DNA of 64,000 nt from Cryptomeria japonica (GCF_030272615.1 NC_081414.1:235370733-235434732), one strand, 5' to 3'; shown: positions 11,879 to 24,157, numbered from the stretch's first letter. Notes: generated from the letters alone by a model not told the origin. Translations and numbers: made by a program.

Positions 11879-13097
11879 TTTGGAAGAACTGAGAAAAGTA
11901 AGAAAAGATTTGAAGAAGTTCAAGTATGATGCTACCAAAGAATAAGAGATATTAAACAAATCTCTTGAGGTGTCAAAGACAATAATTTCTTGAGAATCCA
12001 GCTGAAAGAGTCTAAAAGAGTGCGTGAAGTGATAAAATCAGATGTAGAAGCCAAGGAGAAAGAGCATCAAAAGTTGGAAGGAGAGATTGTGAGTCTCAGA
12101 AAATAACTTGAAAAGTGCAAGGATGAACTCAAAGTGAGAATCAAGTATAAGGGTAGGACTGATGCACTGGACAAAATGATGAACAAACAAAAGCACTCAA
12201 AGAATACAAACGATGTTGGATTTGATGTTGTTCAATGCTCTTCCAGTAAAGATTCATCAAATAATGAAATACATTTTGTCTCTTCAAGTATGAATGGAGG
12301 TGAACAGACCTTCACTGTCAGCAAGCTCACTGAGAAGAAAACATATGCTACTCTTACAAGAAATCAGTGAAGGAACTTGAATGTTGATCCTAAAGGAAAA
12401 GATAAGATTGATGATGGAGGCTTCACCAAAGTCAAAGACACAAGAAGAAAGAACTCAAGAATACCAAACTATGATGCTCCAAGGAAAAAAAGGAGAAACA
12501 ACTTCAACAATGAGTGGTATGTACCTCAGTTCCATGCTACTACTATAAATGTAATACTTATGGTCATATAATTGCTTATTGTAAGCTTATGCATTGGTCT
12601 TCTCCTAGCTTTGAAAGTAGAAATCAATTTGCTACTCTTAGGAAATTGAATGTTATTTGTTATCATTGTAATGAGTATGGTCATAGGAGTTATGAATGTA
12701 GGAGAATTGTATCTCATTTCTACAATAGTTTTTGAAATTCTTCATTCAATGTAAATGTAAAATGCTATCATTGTAAAAACTTGGGTCACAATGCAAAACA
12801 TTGTAAGCTTAGGATAGCTAAGCAAAAGAAGATGGTGTCAACATCTGAACCAAATGCAAAATCAAAACAAACCAACACAACAGAAAAGAAGAAATAAACC
12901 AAACAAGTCTGGGCAAAGAATGATAAAAGTAAAACTGAGTCAAGTTTGATTGTTCAAACTACCCTATATTTTGAAAGGAAAAACTTGTGGGTAGTTGACA
13001 GTGGGTGTTCCAACCACATGACTGGTGATAAGAAAAAAATTATTAAGTTTGAAGATTGGAATGGTGGCTCAGTGAGGTTTGGAGATAACTTTTCAAA
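11879..13097 (+). pseudogene. Second, partial gag-protease copy inside the same element
   Basis: From 11879 the sequence repeats the first gag from its middle (compare 9968 on): LEELRKVRKDLKKFKY, the DALDKMMNKQKHSK segment, knuckle VICYHCNEYGHRSYEC (about 12652-12700), and an unbroken KCYHCKNLGHNAKHCK knuckle near 12757. It runs into protease (LWVVDSGCSNHMTGD, DSG at 12997) and ends at about 13097 inside GGSVRFGDNFS. Differences from the first copy are scattered, including absence of its ~92-base interruption. It is therefore a separate relative of the family and not a recent exact duplication. Frameshifts and stops are present. Confidence 0.85.
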
Positions 13098-13994
13098 GTA
13101 TATCAAATGAATGTCAAATCTGCATTCTTGAATGAGAATCTTGAAGAATAGGTTTATATTGAGCAACCTGAAGGTTTTTAGCTGCATGAAGATGAGAACT
13201 TTGTTTGCAGATTGAAAAACACATTATATAGTCTAAAGTAGGCACCTAGAGCATGGTATTCTAGGTTGGATAGGTATCTCCACCAGCGAGGTTTCAGAAA
13301 AGAAAATGTTGACAACAATTTATATATCAAGGTAGATGGAGACCACATGATCATAGTAGTGGTATATGTAGATGACATCATCTTTGGAGGTAACAAAGAT
13401 GTTCTATGCAAATAATTTTTTGATCAGATGAAGTTAGAGTTTGAAATGTCCATGCTTAGAGAGTTGTCATATTTCCTTGGTTTGCAAATATCACAACACA
13501 ATAAAGGCATATTCATCTCTCAAAACATATATGTCAAGGACATGTTAAAGAAGTTTCAAATGGAGAACAGTAAACCGATTAGTACCAAGATGGTGACAAG
13601 ATTCAAGTTGAGCAAAGATGACGAGTCAACTAGTGTTGATCAGACATTGCATAGATCTATGATGGGAAGTTTGTTGTAACTTACAACATCAAGGCCTGAT
13701 ATAGTTCAAGCTGTATGCATGGTTGCAAGATTTCAAGAAAACCCTAAGCAACCTCATGTTAATGCAGTGAGAAGAATATTCAAGTATCTGCAAGGCACAC
13801 TTACTTATGGCTTGTGGTATCCAAAGAAAGGAGATTTCAGATTGCAGGCCTATATTGATGTAGATTGGGCAGGATGTGTAGATGATAGGAAGAGTACAAG
13901 TGGTGGAGATTTCTTCCTTGGAGATAGATTAGTTTCATGGCATAGCAATAAGAAAAAATATATTTCACTATCAACTGTTGATGCATAGTATATT
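13098..13994 (+). pseudogene. Copia reverse transcriptase C-terminal part and RNase H fragment
   Basis: It starts at YQMNVKSAFLN, the RT palm motif that normally follows ~200 RT residues which are absent here. VYIEQPEGF and APRAWYSRLDRYL follow, then the catalytic YVDD (13365-13376, VVYVDDIIFGG), FLGLQISQHNKGIFISQ, and RNase H motifs ([35 protein letters not shown]). Stops occur at 13150, 13180, 13239, 13412, 13677 and 13986. The frame is cut in RNase H at about 13989-13994, where the LTR of element G begins. Confidence 0.87.
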
Positions 13995-15403
13995 TAGAAA
14001 ACACGACAACCTGCATCCTGATATGCCAGTCTTGTGTTTTGTCGATTATTGTCCATGATATGATTTCCTTCACCTATTTCGATCAGCTTGATCGGTGTGT
14101 CCTGGATCTCTTCTGTTTGTTTGATCTCGAGCCACAAAGCCCTGCAAACCACCCGTGATTTTTGGGGTCGACCATAAATACAGACTCAATCGACAACTAC
14201 CTCACCAACCCACACTTCATCGACCAAAACATGCATGACACCTGTCTCCTACGTGTCATCATTGTTGGCATCCAACTCTATTAAGGCCATTGTGTTTGCT
14301 TAGACTTAGCCACCGACCAACACACGACTGGGTTCAACTTCCGGTTCTCTGGCCCTACCAGTTAACCCTAACCGGCCAACCTTCAAGCCCGTACTTTTCT
14401 ATTCTTCCGGTGGAACACCTTAACTGGTCACCAGGCATGCCAATCTACATCATGCTCATCTTCATCTGACAAGAGATTCTCACTTGTCATAATATCAGCT
14501 TTATCGGTGGACATACTTACTTGTAACCACCTTGATGACACCATGTCATTAATCTCCAACTGTTTCCATTTGATTGCATTTGCATTTCGGTTGCACCCTT
14601 TATCTACAACTTCTCAACCTTGCCTTATTCTTTATCAACCCAGACAACATCTCAACCGGTTTGTCAAAGTGACAAACCCATCACTTCTTTACTCTTCCTT
14701 CTCTGTCCCGGTGGCTCAACTTGCCAACTCTAGCTGATCCGGTGCATATCTTTTATTTCATGCACTTGAGGCATCTTTGTGTTTCACTGGTTGATCTGGT
14801 GTGGGCTTTCAATCATCTTCCATATAATTATCTGTCTTATCCCATAAGGTTGTGATGCATTCCATGCATGTTGGGAGATAAGCTCCACTTACCGATGGGA
14901 GTGGATCCTTCTCATTTGGTTCCGACATTGCACATATATGCCTAAGCTAACATTGAGCAGATACATCTTTAATCTGGCACATAACCTGGTAGACATCCCC
15001 TTTGTCTACCTTACTAGCTTGCAACAGTCCAAAACCTATCGGTCATATTAGCATCCTGTGATAGCATCTTCATCCGGTGTGTCCTACTGATTGACATCCA
15101 ATTGCATACTAGCTCTACACTTCTTCATTGGATCCTCCTTGCTTACTTACTGGTCACAAGTGTGCCGGTTAGAAATAATGTACTGCCAACATATCACTTA
15201 CTGGTCTCCAGTCCTTATGTATTCGACACAGGCCAACACTAAATTGTGTTCCAGTGACTCCAATGACCACTATATTGGATGACATTCTCTTCCTTACTGG
15301 TGACAAGCTATACCGGTAACCTTCTATATTAGTTTACATCAATGACAAGAATACACTTCAATCTGCCATACCAGTTGACATCAATGACAACACAATGCCA
15401 ACA
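13989..15403 (-). repeat. 3' LTR remnant of element G
   Basis: It aligns with 20317-21332 of the other LTR and ends CCAACA at 15403. The first ~1020 bases of a full G LTR are missing at the left edge. It contains about 400 bases (14283-14708) absent from the other LTR, where CCACTGTG (20626) runs straight into GTGGCTCAACTTG. It also carries CTTATCCCATAAGG and GGGAGATAAG, a weak form of the array seen in the plus-strand element. Confidence 0.82.
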
Positions 15404-15417
15404 ATCTCCCCCTTTGG
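15404..15417 (-). other. Polypurine tract of element G
   Basis: On the minus strand AAAGGGGGAGAT sits directly before the LTR start TGTTGG. It would prime plus-strand DNA synthesis. Confidence 0.75.
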
Positions 15418-15555
15418 TATTGATGTCAACACATGTAGTATTTAACATACTACATATTCTCTCTCTCCCCCTTTGACAACAATGGCAAAGGGCACTCACA
15501 AATTTTCTTTTTCCCTTTTCTCTACCAGTTGCTTCTCCTTGTGTGACCATTATAA

Positions 15556-16634
15556 TCTGCATCATCTCAATCAATAGTACTTGAGATAGAGAGCTTAGAA
15601 ACCAACTAACACCAATTTCTCAGCAACCAAATGTATATACAATTTAGATACAAATTGCATGTACAAGTTTGATACCAATTATAGGAAAAATGTGTCAGTG
15701 AATCCCACTTACCTACCGGTCAGACTGCATCTCCTCCTCTTTGATATGCAGAAAGTTATTCTAACCCCAATTAGCTGATACCAAGTGTTGAAGCTGACAC
15801 TGATACCAATTTGATCTCACATGTGTATTTACCGATACCAAATGTATGTTCTCCCCCATATGCAAGTAACTCTCCCCCTTTGTTCACAACCAGTTGCTTG
15901 AGGACTTTTTCTCTTCGTTTGCAGATCTATCTCTTGGTGGGCAAGACAATTGTTCCTTTCAACTGGTGGCCGGTAGTGCAACATAGACACCTAATCTCCC
16001 CTTGTGTCTAGCATGTCTGATATCAATAAGAAGATATTGCTGTGAACTCCCCCTAAGACAAAGATCTCAGGTCTTCAATGCCTGTCAAGTTGTTATACTC
16101 TGCATCATCTCAATCAATAGTACTTGAGACAGAGAGCTCAGACACCAACTAACACCAATTTCTCAGCAACCAAATGTATATACAATTTGGATACCAATTG
16201 CATATATTAGTCTGATACCAATTGTAGGAAAAATGTGTCAGTGAATACCACTTACCTACCGGTCAGACTACATCTCCTCCTCTTTGATATGTAGAAAGTT
16301 ATTCTGACCCCAATTAGCTAATACCAAGTGTTGAAGCTGACACTGATGCCAATTTGATCTCACATGTGTATTTACCGATACCAAATGTATGTTCTCCCCC
16401 TATGCAAGTAACTCTCCCTCTTTGTTCACAACCGGTTGCTTGAGGACTTTTTCTCTTCATTTGCAGATCTATCTCTTGGTGGGCAACACAACTATTCCTT
16501 TGAACCCATGGCCGGTAGTGCAACATAGACACCTAATCTCCCCTCGTGTCTAGCATGTCTGATACCAATAAGAAGATATTGCTGTGAACTCCCCTTGAGC
16601 CAAAGATCTCAGGCCTAAAATGTCTGTCAAGTTC
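15556..16634 (-). repeat. 543-bp tandem duplication in the 3' interior of element G
   Basis: TCTGCATCATCTCAATCAAT starts at 15556 and again at 16099, an offset of 543 bases. Similarity continues through CCCCTTGAGCCAAAG to CTGTCAAGTT in both copies, with scattered substitutions. The repeat is non-coding. Other sequence between 15418 and 17685 also shows no pol motifs. Confidence 0.85.
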
Positions 16635-17685
16635 TAAATCGGAGCTCCAATCCGCACCTTATACTGGTTGAGCTGTGCATATGTGATCAACAGGTGATTT
16701 TTTAGCTCTATTATATCTATCACAACTTATGACATGATCTTGTATAAACACAATGCCAAACCATATCACTACCATGTCAAAAATCAAACCGGTTATCCCA
16801 TAAAAATATTTATGCATAGGGTCAGCTACTGGGCCAACACATGTCATTCAGGTCTTTTCCAATATCACCTGAGACATAATCACCTCAATCCACGCTACCA
16901 GAGTTATTGCAATGATCTCGAACCTCATTGATTTACATAACCTGCAATACCGGTCAATGTCCATACTGGTAACATACCGCACATATTGGTTTCCTATAAC
17001 AAATCATCATCTCCACAGGAGTACCTTCCTCTACCTCCTATCTTCTTGTGTCAAGTGCCTTGAATTTCCAAGGCAATTTAAACCATCCACTGACACACAC
17101 GACAATAATACATCTCTCATGGGTAGATGTGTAGCCATGGGAACAACTACACATATTGTCATCTCATCTCCTTCATTTATATCGGCAACAACTTGTCCTC
17201 CATTTGTCCTTTTCACAAAGGGGGTGAATAATTTGATCAATATGTTACTCCCCCTGAGTCCTCCATCTCCTTTAATCCTGAGGATATATCACTTTGCGTT
17301 GAATGCATAGTGTCGATCCATGGTCCTACTATCTTCCTTCTTCCTCATACCATCTTGGTCTCACTTCTCTTCCCATTTTCAGTCCTGTGAGCAGGTATTA
17401 CCTTCTTTTGCTGGTTGGTCCTAGCTCTACCAGATTTTGCAAAATGAACATAAGCATTTTGTAGAATCAGACTGTGTTCATGCCAAACAACAGTCTTGAG
17501 GTCCTTCTATCAAACCAGTTTGACAATCTTCTTCTTGTCATGTTGTTGTAACCAGCTACAGGTACCCGTGGACCACTTGATCTTGCATGAACACTTCTCC
17601 TTTTTTTCTATGCAAAACTTTGTGTGTCATATGCTCTATACCCATTTTCATATTGAGCATAGCTGTTATACCGACTGCCATATGA

Positions 17686-19249
17686 CTACAAGTTCTTCTT
17701 TCTACAATCATGACTTCTATGGCCAAAACCATTGCATCTTTGATAGACTAAATTGTTATTTCTAGGAAAAACATTTTGTCTATTCCTAGATCTCATTTTG
17801 CATTCATCCACCCTATGAGCGTAACCTTTGCATGCAAAGCAGTAACCGGGAAAGGAAGATTTATAACTTTCACACTTTTTTCTGTCATGCATGATGAGAT
17901 CTTACCAGTGTAGGATCTCCATTTTTGCTTCTCTAGGGACTAATCTTGGATTGTTCGATCATTGCAGTTCTTTCATCCGATCCCATCTTCTTCCACACTT
18001 GTCTTGACTTGTGGACAACAAAATCTCTTTGTCTTCTACCAGTAGGAGGTCTTCTATATTATCTTTTTATCAAGTTCTTGCTAGTGGTGTAGCCATCTTC
18101 CATCAACTTTCCTTTCCCTTTAGGATTTGCATTATTCATCCTTGCAACATGGGTCTTTATCCTCATGTCTTCACCGGTTGTAGTTATGTAAACCTTCTTC
18201 CTAGGAGCACTTATAATTGTGAAGGTCTAACCCTTGTAGTTTCCATTTGAGGAAACAAGACGAATGTCTTTGTGGGAGACATTTTTGCTGGTGGAACTTT
18301 CACCAGCATCACATCCTAATATTCCGGTATCCTTGGAATGTTTTTTCTATTTGAACATTTTATCCAAGGAATCATTGCTACCATCATACCAGATTATTAA
18401 CTTAAGCTCATCTTGATATTTCTCAAGGTCATTTTGGAGATTCTCCATTTCTCCTAGCTTCTGACATTCCTTGTCTTTTGCCTCTAGCTTAGACTCTAGA
18501 TCTTTGCACCTACACTCCTTGATATCTTCTACTTGAGACTTCAACTCTGAGATATATTCCTTAGATTCTTCAAGGCATTTGATCAACCGGTTCTATTCCA
18601 CAATGGCAACATTCTTGAACAACTTGTATTCATTTCTCACTCTGCCAAATTCCTCGAGTTCACTTACAAGTTCTCCTTCAAGATCAACTTCCGCTTCATC
18701 TTCTTCTTCTTAATCTTCACTATCACTGCTTAACACATCTTGCCAGTAGGAATAATCTGCATGATCACTCTCAGATGTGTGCCTCTCATCTTATTTCTCT
18801 TGAGCCATGAAGAGATAGGATTCCTCTTTATCATTTCTATTGCTGCTAACAAATCTACCTTCATCTGCAGACACATTTCTCTTCTTGTCTTCACAAACCG
18901 GTTCTACTGTGGTAGGCTCATTTCCATATAGCTTCTTCAGTCTATCCCATAATTTCTTTGCCGATTTGTGTCTGTCCACCTATGAGGAAACATCATCTGA
19001 GAGCCCACATAGTATAGTCTTCATAGCTTCATCATTACATTCATGTCTTCTTTTTGCTTTAGGACTGGTGGGAGGACTCATCGGTCTAGAGGGACCATTT
19101 ACAACCGACATCCATACATCATACCCAAGGGAGGACATGTAGACTTGTATCCAACAACTCCAAATAGAATAGTTTGAGCCATCAAACACTCGAGTAGGTG
19201 TTGACACTAAACAGACCATTGTGTTCTCAAAAACCAGGAATCTACCCAA
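17686..19249 (-). pseudogene. Gag of element G (broken)
   Basis: The frame starts at 19249 (MGRFLVFENTMVCL) and has RVFDGSNYSIWSCWIQVYM, the gag N-terminal motif, then KKLWDRLKKLYGNEP after an in-frame stop near 18978. A coiled-coil segment follows at 18347-18586 (ISELKSQVEDIKECR, LESKLEAKDKECQKL). At 17686-17892 there are two zinc knuckles: CFACKGYAHRVDEC is complete, while YQRCNGFGHRSHDC has Tyr in place of the first Cys. Several stops and frame changes lie between segments. Gag layout (core, acidic coiled coil, knuckles) mirrors that of the plus-strand Copia, so the two are related. Confidence 0.8.
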
Positions 19250-19280
19250 ACTGGAGAAAGCTTATCAGCTGGGAACCTAG

Positions 19281-19292
19281 GCTCTGATACCA
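19281..19292 (-). other. Primer-binding site of element G
   Basis: GCTCTGATACCA on the plus strand is the complement of TGGTATCAGAGC, two bases from the LTR start at 19295. Confidence 0.9.
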
Positions 19293-19294
19293 AT

Positions 19295-21332
19295 TGTTGA
19301 ACACAAGATGCTACTGAGAGGGGGGGGGGAATCAATGGTTTCTAAGCTTAATCCTTTTAATTCCTAAAATGTGTGTGTACTGGTTAGTAGATCGAACATA
19401 AAGTAAAAATACCGATGAGATAGGGAAGGAGGCTCAAATGCAAGCACACAGAAAAGGAACATCACATAACACCCGATGTATGAGGAAACACCAACATGAG
19501 AAAAACCTCAGTGAGAGATGTTGCTGGAGTCTATTGCTCCAATCCAACCTCACAATGAGAACAATGGTTACAACATTTAGGGCACCAACCCAAGGAGTAC
19601 CAACCCCTGCACCGAGCTCAAACTCAGTGATTACAATAACATATATCAATACAAAAGTAATCTCCTAGTTACAAATGAGTTGTGTAACCTCTGCAATCTT
19701 CCTTATGGTTTTACTCTTCTCAATCGGTCTTCCTCTGCTTTTCTCTCTGTCGGTTCTCTGCTCACTGCTTCTCTGTTCTTCTTTCCTCTCTGCTGTAACC
19801 TTACCAGTTCAACCTCTACCTCTTCTCTTCCGGTACTCTTTTCTCTATCGATTCTAATCTCTCCTCTGCTCAATCACTGTTGTGTCATATCTTCTCTTAC
19901 ACTCTCATCGGTTCTCTCACTGCTGCCTTATTACTGGTTCTAACACTACAGGTTCACCCCATTGTCAAACTCTTTGATAGTCAACCGGTTTCCTTACCTT
20001 TCCTGGCTTAGCTCTTCTTACCAATTCTCTCTCACACACTCAATCTCCTATGTGATTTTTGATGGGCACTTGACTGATTAACTCTCTGGTTTCACTCCCT
20101 TGATCGACTTCACTCTCTTGTTCAACAATAATAGATCTGGTCTTCGATATGCATATTTATATTATGCATTCCCGCCAAAACCGACATTCAAACTTCTGGC
20201 ACACTAGGGTTCCTTAATCAACCATGAGGCATATCAAATTGGATTGGATCTATTTCTAGAGATAGCCAACCTGAAACCGATCACCTATCACCGCCAATCA
20301 CGCTGCTTCTAGAACATGTTTGCTATATTTAGAAAACACAACAACCTGCATATAGATATGTCGACCTTGTGTATTATTGATTATTATGCCTAATGTGGTT
20401 TCCTTCACCTACTCCGATCTATTTGGTTAGTGTGTCCTGGATCTCCTCTGTTTGTTTGATCTCGAGCCACAAACCCCTGCAACACACTCGTAATTTTTGG
20501 GGTCGACCAAAAATGCAGACTTAATCAACAACTACCTCACCAACCCACACTTCACCAACCACAACATGTATGACAACTGTCTCCTACATGTCATTATTGT
20601 TGTCATCCACCTCTGCTCAAGCCACTGTGGTGGCTCAACTTGCCAACTCTAGCTGATCCGGTGCATATCTTTGATTTCATGCACCTGAGGCATCTTTGTG
20701 TTTCATCGATTGATCCGGTGTGGGCCTTCAATCATCTACCATATACTTCTTTGTCTTATCCCATAAGGTTGTGATGCATTCCATGCATGTTGGGAGATAA
20801 GATCCACTTACTGGTGGGAGTGGATCCTTGTCATATACTTCCAACATTGCATAGATATGCCTAAGATGACATCAAGCAGATACATATTTAATCTGGCACA
20901 TAACTCTGTAGACATCCCCTTTGTCTACCTTACTAACTTGCAGCAGTCCAAAACCTATCGGTCATATCAGCATCCTGTGATAACATCTTCATGCGGTGTG
21001 AGTCCTGCTGATTGACATCCAACTACATACTAGTTCTACACTTCTTCATTGGATCCTCCTTGCTTACTTGCTGGTCACAATCATGCCAGTTGACAATAAT
21101 GGACTACCAACATATCATATACTATTCTCCAGTCCTTATTTCTTCAACACAAGCCAACACTAACTTGTGTACCGGTGACTCTAATGACCACTATGTTGGA
21201 TGACATTCTCTTCCTTATTGGTGACAAGCTATACCGGTAACCTGCTATATTAGTTGACATCAATGACACCATTTCCGGTTGACATCAATGACACCATTTC
21301 CGGTTGACATCAATGACAACACAATGCCAACA
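19295..21332 (-). repeat. 5' LTR of element G
   Basis: This 2038-bp LTR runs from TGTTGAACAC (19295) to GCCAACA (21332). It contains the G-run module near 19316, GGGCACCAACCC repeats (19578-19630), and a (GTTGACATCAATGACACCATTTCCG)-like duplication near 21260-21310. It lacks the ~400 bases present in the partner LTR. Confidence 0.88.
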
Positions 21333-22624
21333 AACATGAAGCAACTTGATAGTCCACATAAGCTTTGACCAAGTCTGACCCAACGACGTGGCGTGTATTG
21401 AGCGAATCATAGAACATATGTGAAATGGTATTTTTGCCTGCAAAATTGAAGGTTGTGATCGAATTTGTGGCCATGACTACAAGCCGATAGTCTCAGAGGT
21501 CCACGTGGCTATTGACCAGGATTGACCAAGTAACTTGGATGATGAATAAGAAGATGTCTGCATGACGATAGGAAAAATGATTTACGTGGCTGCTGACCAA
21601 CCTTGACTATTTAATCTAGAAGAAGAATATGAAGACATGTGGCTCCTTGGTGGATAGAACAAATCAAATTTGCAGAGTTAGTGCATCTGATGGAGGTTGT
21701 TGTCCATGTTTTTTGGGTAGGTCTACAAAGGATGGAGAATGGATTCATGGCAAACCAGGTGGAGATTTTTGCAAGGCTCGAGGTGATCGACAGTAGCAGA
21801 ACCAAATCTGTGAGGTAGGTTTAGCTTTCTAAAAATAACAACCCAATACAGAGAACATCCAGGAAAACATAGAAGAGTCATTTAATGATGGTGGTTGATT
21901 CAAATCTAATATGCAAATCTTAGAAAGATACAATGAATTATTTTTAAATGAAGATTTGGAGGGAAAAACATTCTCTGATGCAGAGCTAATTGAGAAGAGC
22001 AATAAATGCGATTGGACTAAGGTAGTTGGTTTGTAAGACAAAGGTAGAGGTGGAAATAAAGATTTTTTCCACAAGTCAATTATTGTATGAGGTAATATGC
22101 TAAAGAAAGTTATGTTGCTGAAAAGTGTGGACAAAGTACTGGAAGCATCGGAGATCAGAGATAGAGAGCAACAAAGATCAGAGGGTCGAGACAACTAGAG
22201 GCAACAAGAAGTTGAGCAGGGATAGAAAGAGTAGTAGAAGAAAAGAAAAGAAAAACAAGATGCAGAGAGAAGAGAGAAGAAAGATAAAAAGGAAACCAGT
22301 TAGGTGCTATAAAACTTCATTTGTAGTAAGGTATCTAATTTGTAAAATTGAATATATTTTCATTGTAATCTTCGAGTTGTTGCTCAGAGAAGGGGTAGGT
22401 TCTCCTTGAGTAGGTTCTTTAAATTGTTAGGGGGTTGGTGCTCCTTGAGTTGGTGCTCAAAATTTCAGGGGTTGGTGTTCCTTTGGGTTGGTGCCCATAA
22501 AACTCTATCGTAATCTATTATTCATTGTGAGGCTGGGTTGGAGCAGTAGACTCTAGCAACTATTCTCACTAAGGTTTTTCTCACATTGGGTTTTCCTCGT
22601 ATATCTGGTGTTATGTGATATGCT

Positions 22625-22669
<45 letters not shown>

Positions 22670-22764
22670 ATGTTTGCATTACATATTTAAAATTTGCACA
22701 CTGAACTTAAATTTTTTGAAATACACTGATTCACCCTCCTCTCAGTGTCCATTTGCGATCTTCA
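21333..22764 (+). repeat. 3' LTR remnant of the plus-strand Copia element
   Basis: It aligns with 7396-8787 of the 5' LTR (for example TAGTCCACATAAGCTTTGAC in both) and ends ATCTTCA followed by TSD TATGT. Its first ~1.1 kb, including the CTTATCCCGC array, is missing. Confidence 0.9.
22627..22667. repeat. (TG)20 microsatellite
   Basis: Forty-one bases of uninterrupted TG lie inside the 3' LTR. The matching site of the 5' LTR (near 8676) has only about six units, so it expanded after insertion. Confidence 0.95.
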
Positions 22765-22769
22765 TATGT

Positions 22770-23334
22770 ACAATCTAAAATTAGAGTACCAGTTTGTAAG
22801 ATGAGTGAAAAATTGATGATCGGTAGAATCATTTGTAATCTGATATGTGCAACTCATATCAAAAGCAATGAAATTAGCATATCGATGATGAAATAAAATC
22901 CAAAAGTTCATAAAATAGTATTTAACTGGGACAATGGGTATAGAAATACAAATAAGTAATAACCATCAGGGTTCTTTCATGATACTTGTCTTCTGATGAA
23001 CTATCTCAAATTTTCAGAGGGCTTTTCTCCATCATTCTATGAACACAATTAAGTTACCCCTGAGCTGGGGAAATGAAGTATATGACAATGAGAAAAACAA
23101 AACTCAATGACCGATAGGAATAACACACTAACAATTGGTCAACTCATTAAATGATACTCTAATATGACCTTCAACTTGTCATTCAACTTGGTTGTCAAAA
23201 TTTTGTAATGCGTTGGTTGATGTGAGTATTACACGGGAGTCAAATAGGTACTATAATAGTTTTAAACTCGATGAAATAATCAGGAAGTATTTTTTTGGCC
23301 AATATTTTAAATATAGATAAGAATTTTTAGAATT
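22770..23334. other. Host-like DNA between the Copia and the LARD
   Basis: No gene recognised. The part 22970-23165 is a diverged relative of 48950-49135 on the far side of the LARD; both share GTCAACTCATTAAATG and CTTTTCTCCATCA-like blocks. Confidence 0.5.
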
Positions 23335-23339
23335 GATAT

Positions 23340-24157
23340 TGTGTCGACTTGAATTTCATCATCAGAATACTACATGCAACATGTTAGTTTCACAAAATAC
23401 AAAAGAAATGCTACAGGAAATCCAAACTTAACCAATGAAACTACATGAAATTGATATTAAAATAAAAATACTATTTTTACCTTCATGATTTAAGTCTCAT
23501 TGTGTCGTAACTCCACTGTTCCTGGTTGCAGATGGTGTGCTGTCAGACAAGCACTGACAACTTCCAAGATGACATATGAAGAATGGACTGATAACTGATA
23601 GTTAATTGATACTATGATATGCAATGCTAAATGATTATGCTATTTGCTTCAAGATTAAAACTCACGGATGCATAAGTTTTCATAAATGATTAGCTTTGAA
23701 AACTCACTTGAAGACTAACTCTCTCTCAACTCAAACTCCCGATTTTATAGACCTTGAGAGGATAAGATGACGTGGCTTGGATCAATGGTCATGATTAGAT
23801 CTGCAGATTTGGATGGCTATGAGCAAAGGGGAAGGTTGAGAGAAAGGGAAAAGGAGAAGACAAGTGTCACTCATCTCACCTTGACTGGGTTGCTGACTGA
23901 GGGAATCTAGGGATGGTTGGAGAAGATTTAGGCATGAGAGAACAAGTGGACTAAAGTCCTTCCTAAGATGTAGGGGTGTTAGAGAGAATATAGAAGGAGG
24001 TTAGGAAATATGTGTACGTACACAATATTTCATTAAATTTGGAGGTTGAAGATAAATGATGAATTAATATTTAAGAAATATTAATATATTTAGCCACATG
24101 ATTGATGAGTTGGCAAAGGGAAGATTAAGTGGAGATGGAAGGTGAGTTGGAAAAGAG
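23340..24157 (-). repeat. LARD 3' LTR, first part
   Basis: It matches 47378-48185 of the other LTR closely and is interrupted at GGAAAAGAG by Copia A. Confidence 0.9.

Larger units (their letters stand above)
13989..21332 (-). mobile_element. Gag-only non-autonomous Copia-type element (G), nested
   Basis: This minus-strand element has PBS 19281-19292, PPT at 15404 on and TGTTG...CAACA LTR ends. The 3.9-kb interior encodes only gag-like protein (17686-19249); I find no protease, integrase or RT, so it would need helper pol. It lies in the 3' LTR of the plus-strand Copia: the right flank (21333 on) resumes that LTR at the position matching 7396. The left flank and TSD were removed by a deletion. 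Confidence 0.82.
6312..22764 (+). mobile_element. Chimeric Ty1/Copia element, interrupted by a nested element
   Basis: The 5' LTR begins TGTTAGC at 6312 and the 3' LTR ends CTTCA at 22764. The 5-bp TSD TATGT is intact on both sides (6307-6311 and 22765-22769). Domain order is LTR, PBS, gag, PR, partial IN, a second partial gag and PR, RT, RNase H. Element G was inserted in the 3' LTR; then a deletion removed the end of RNase H, the first ~1.1 kb of that LTR and part of G. Multiple stops and frameshifts make it non-functional. PR before IN before RT is the Copia order. Confidence 0.88.
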
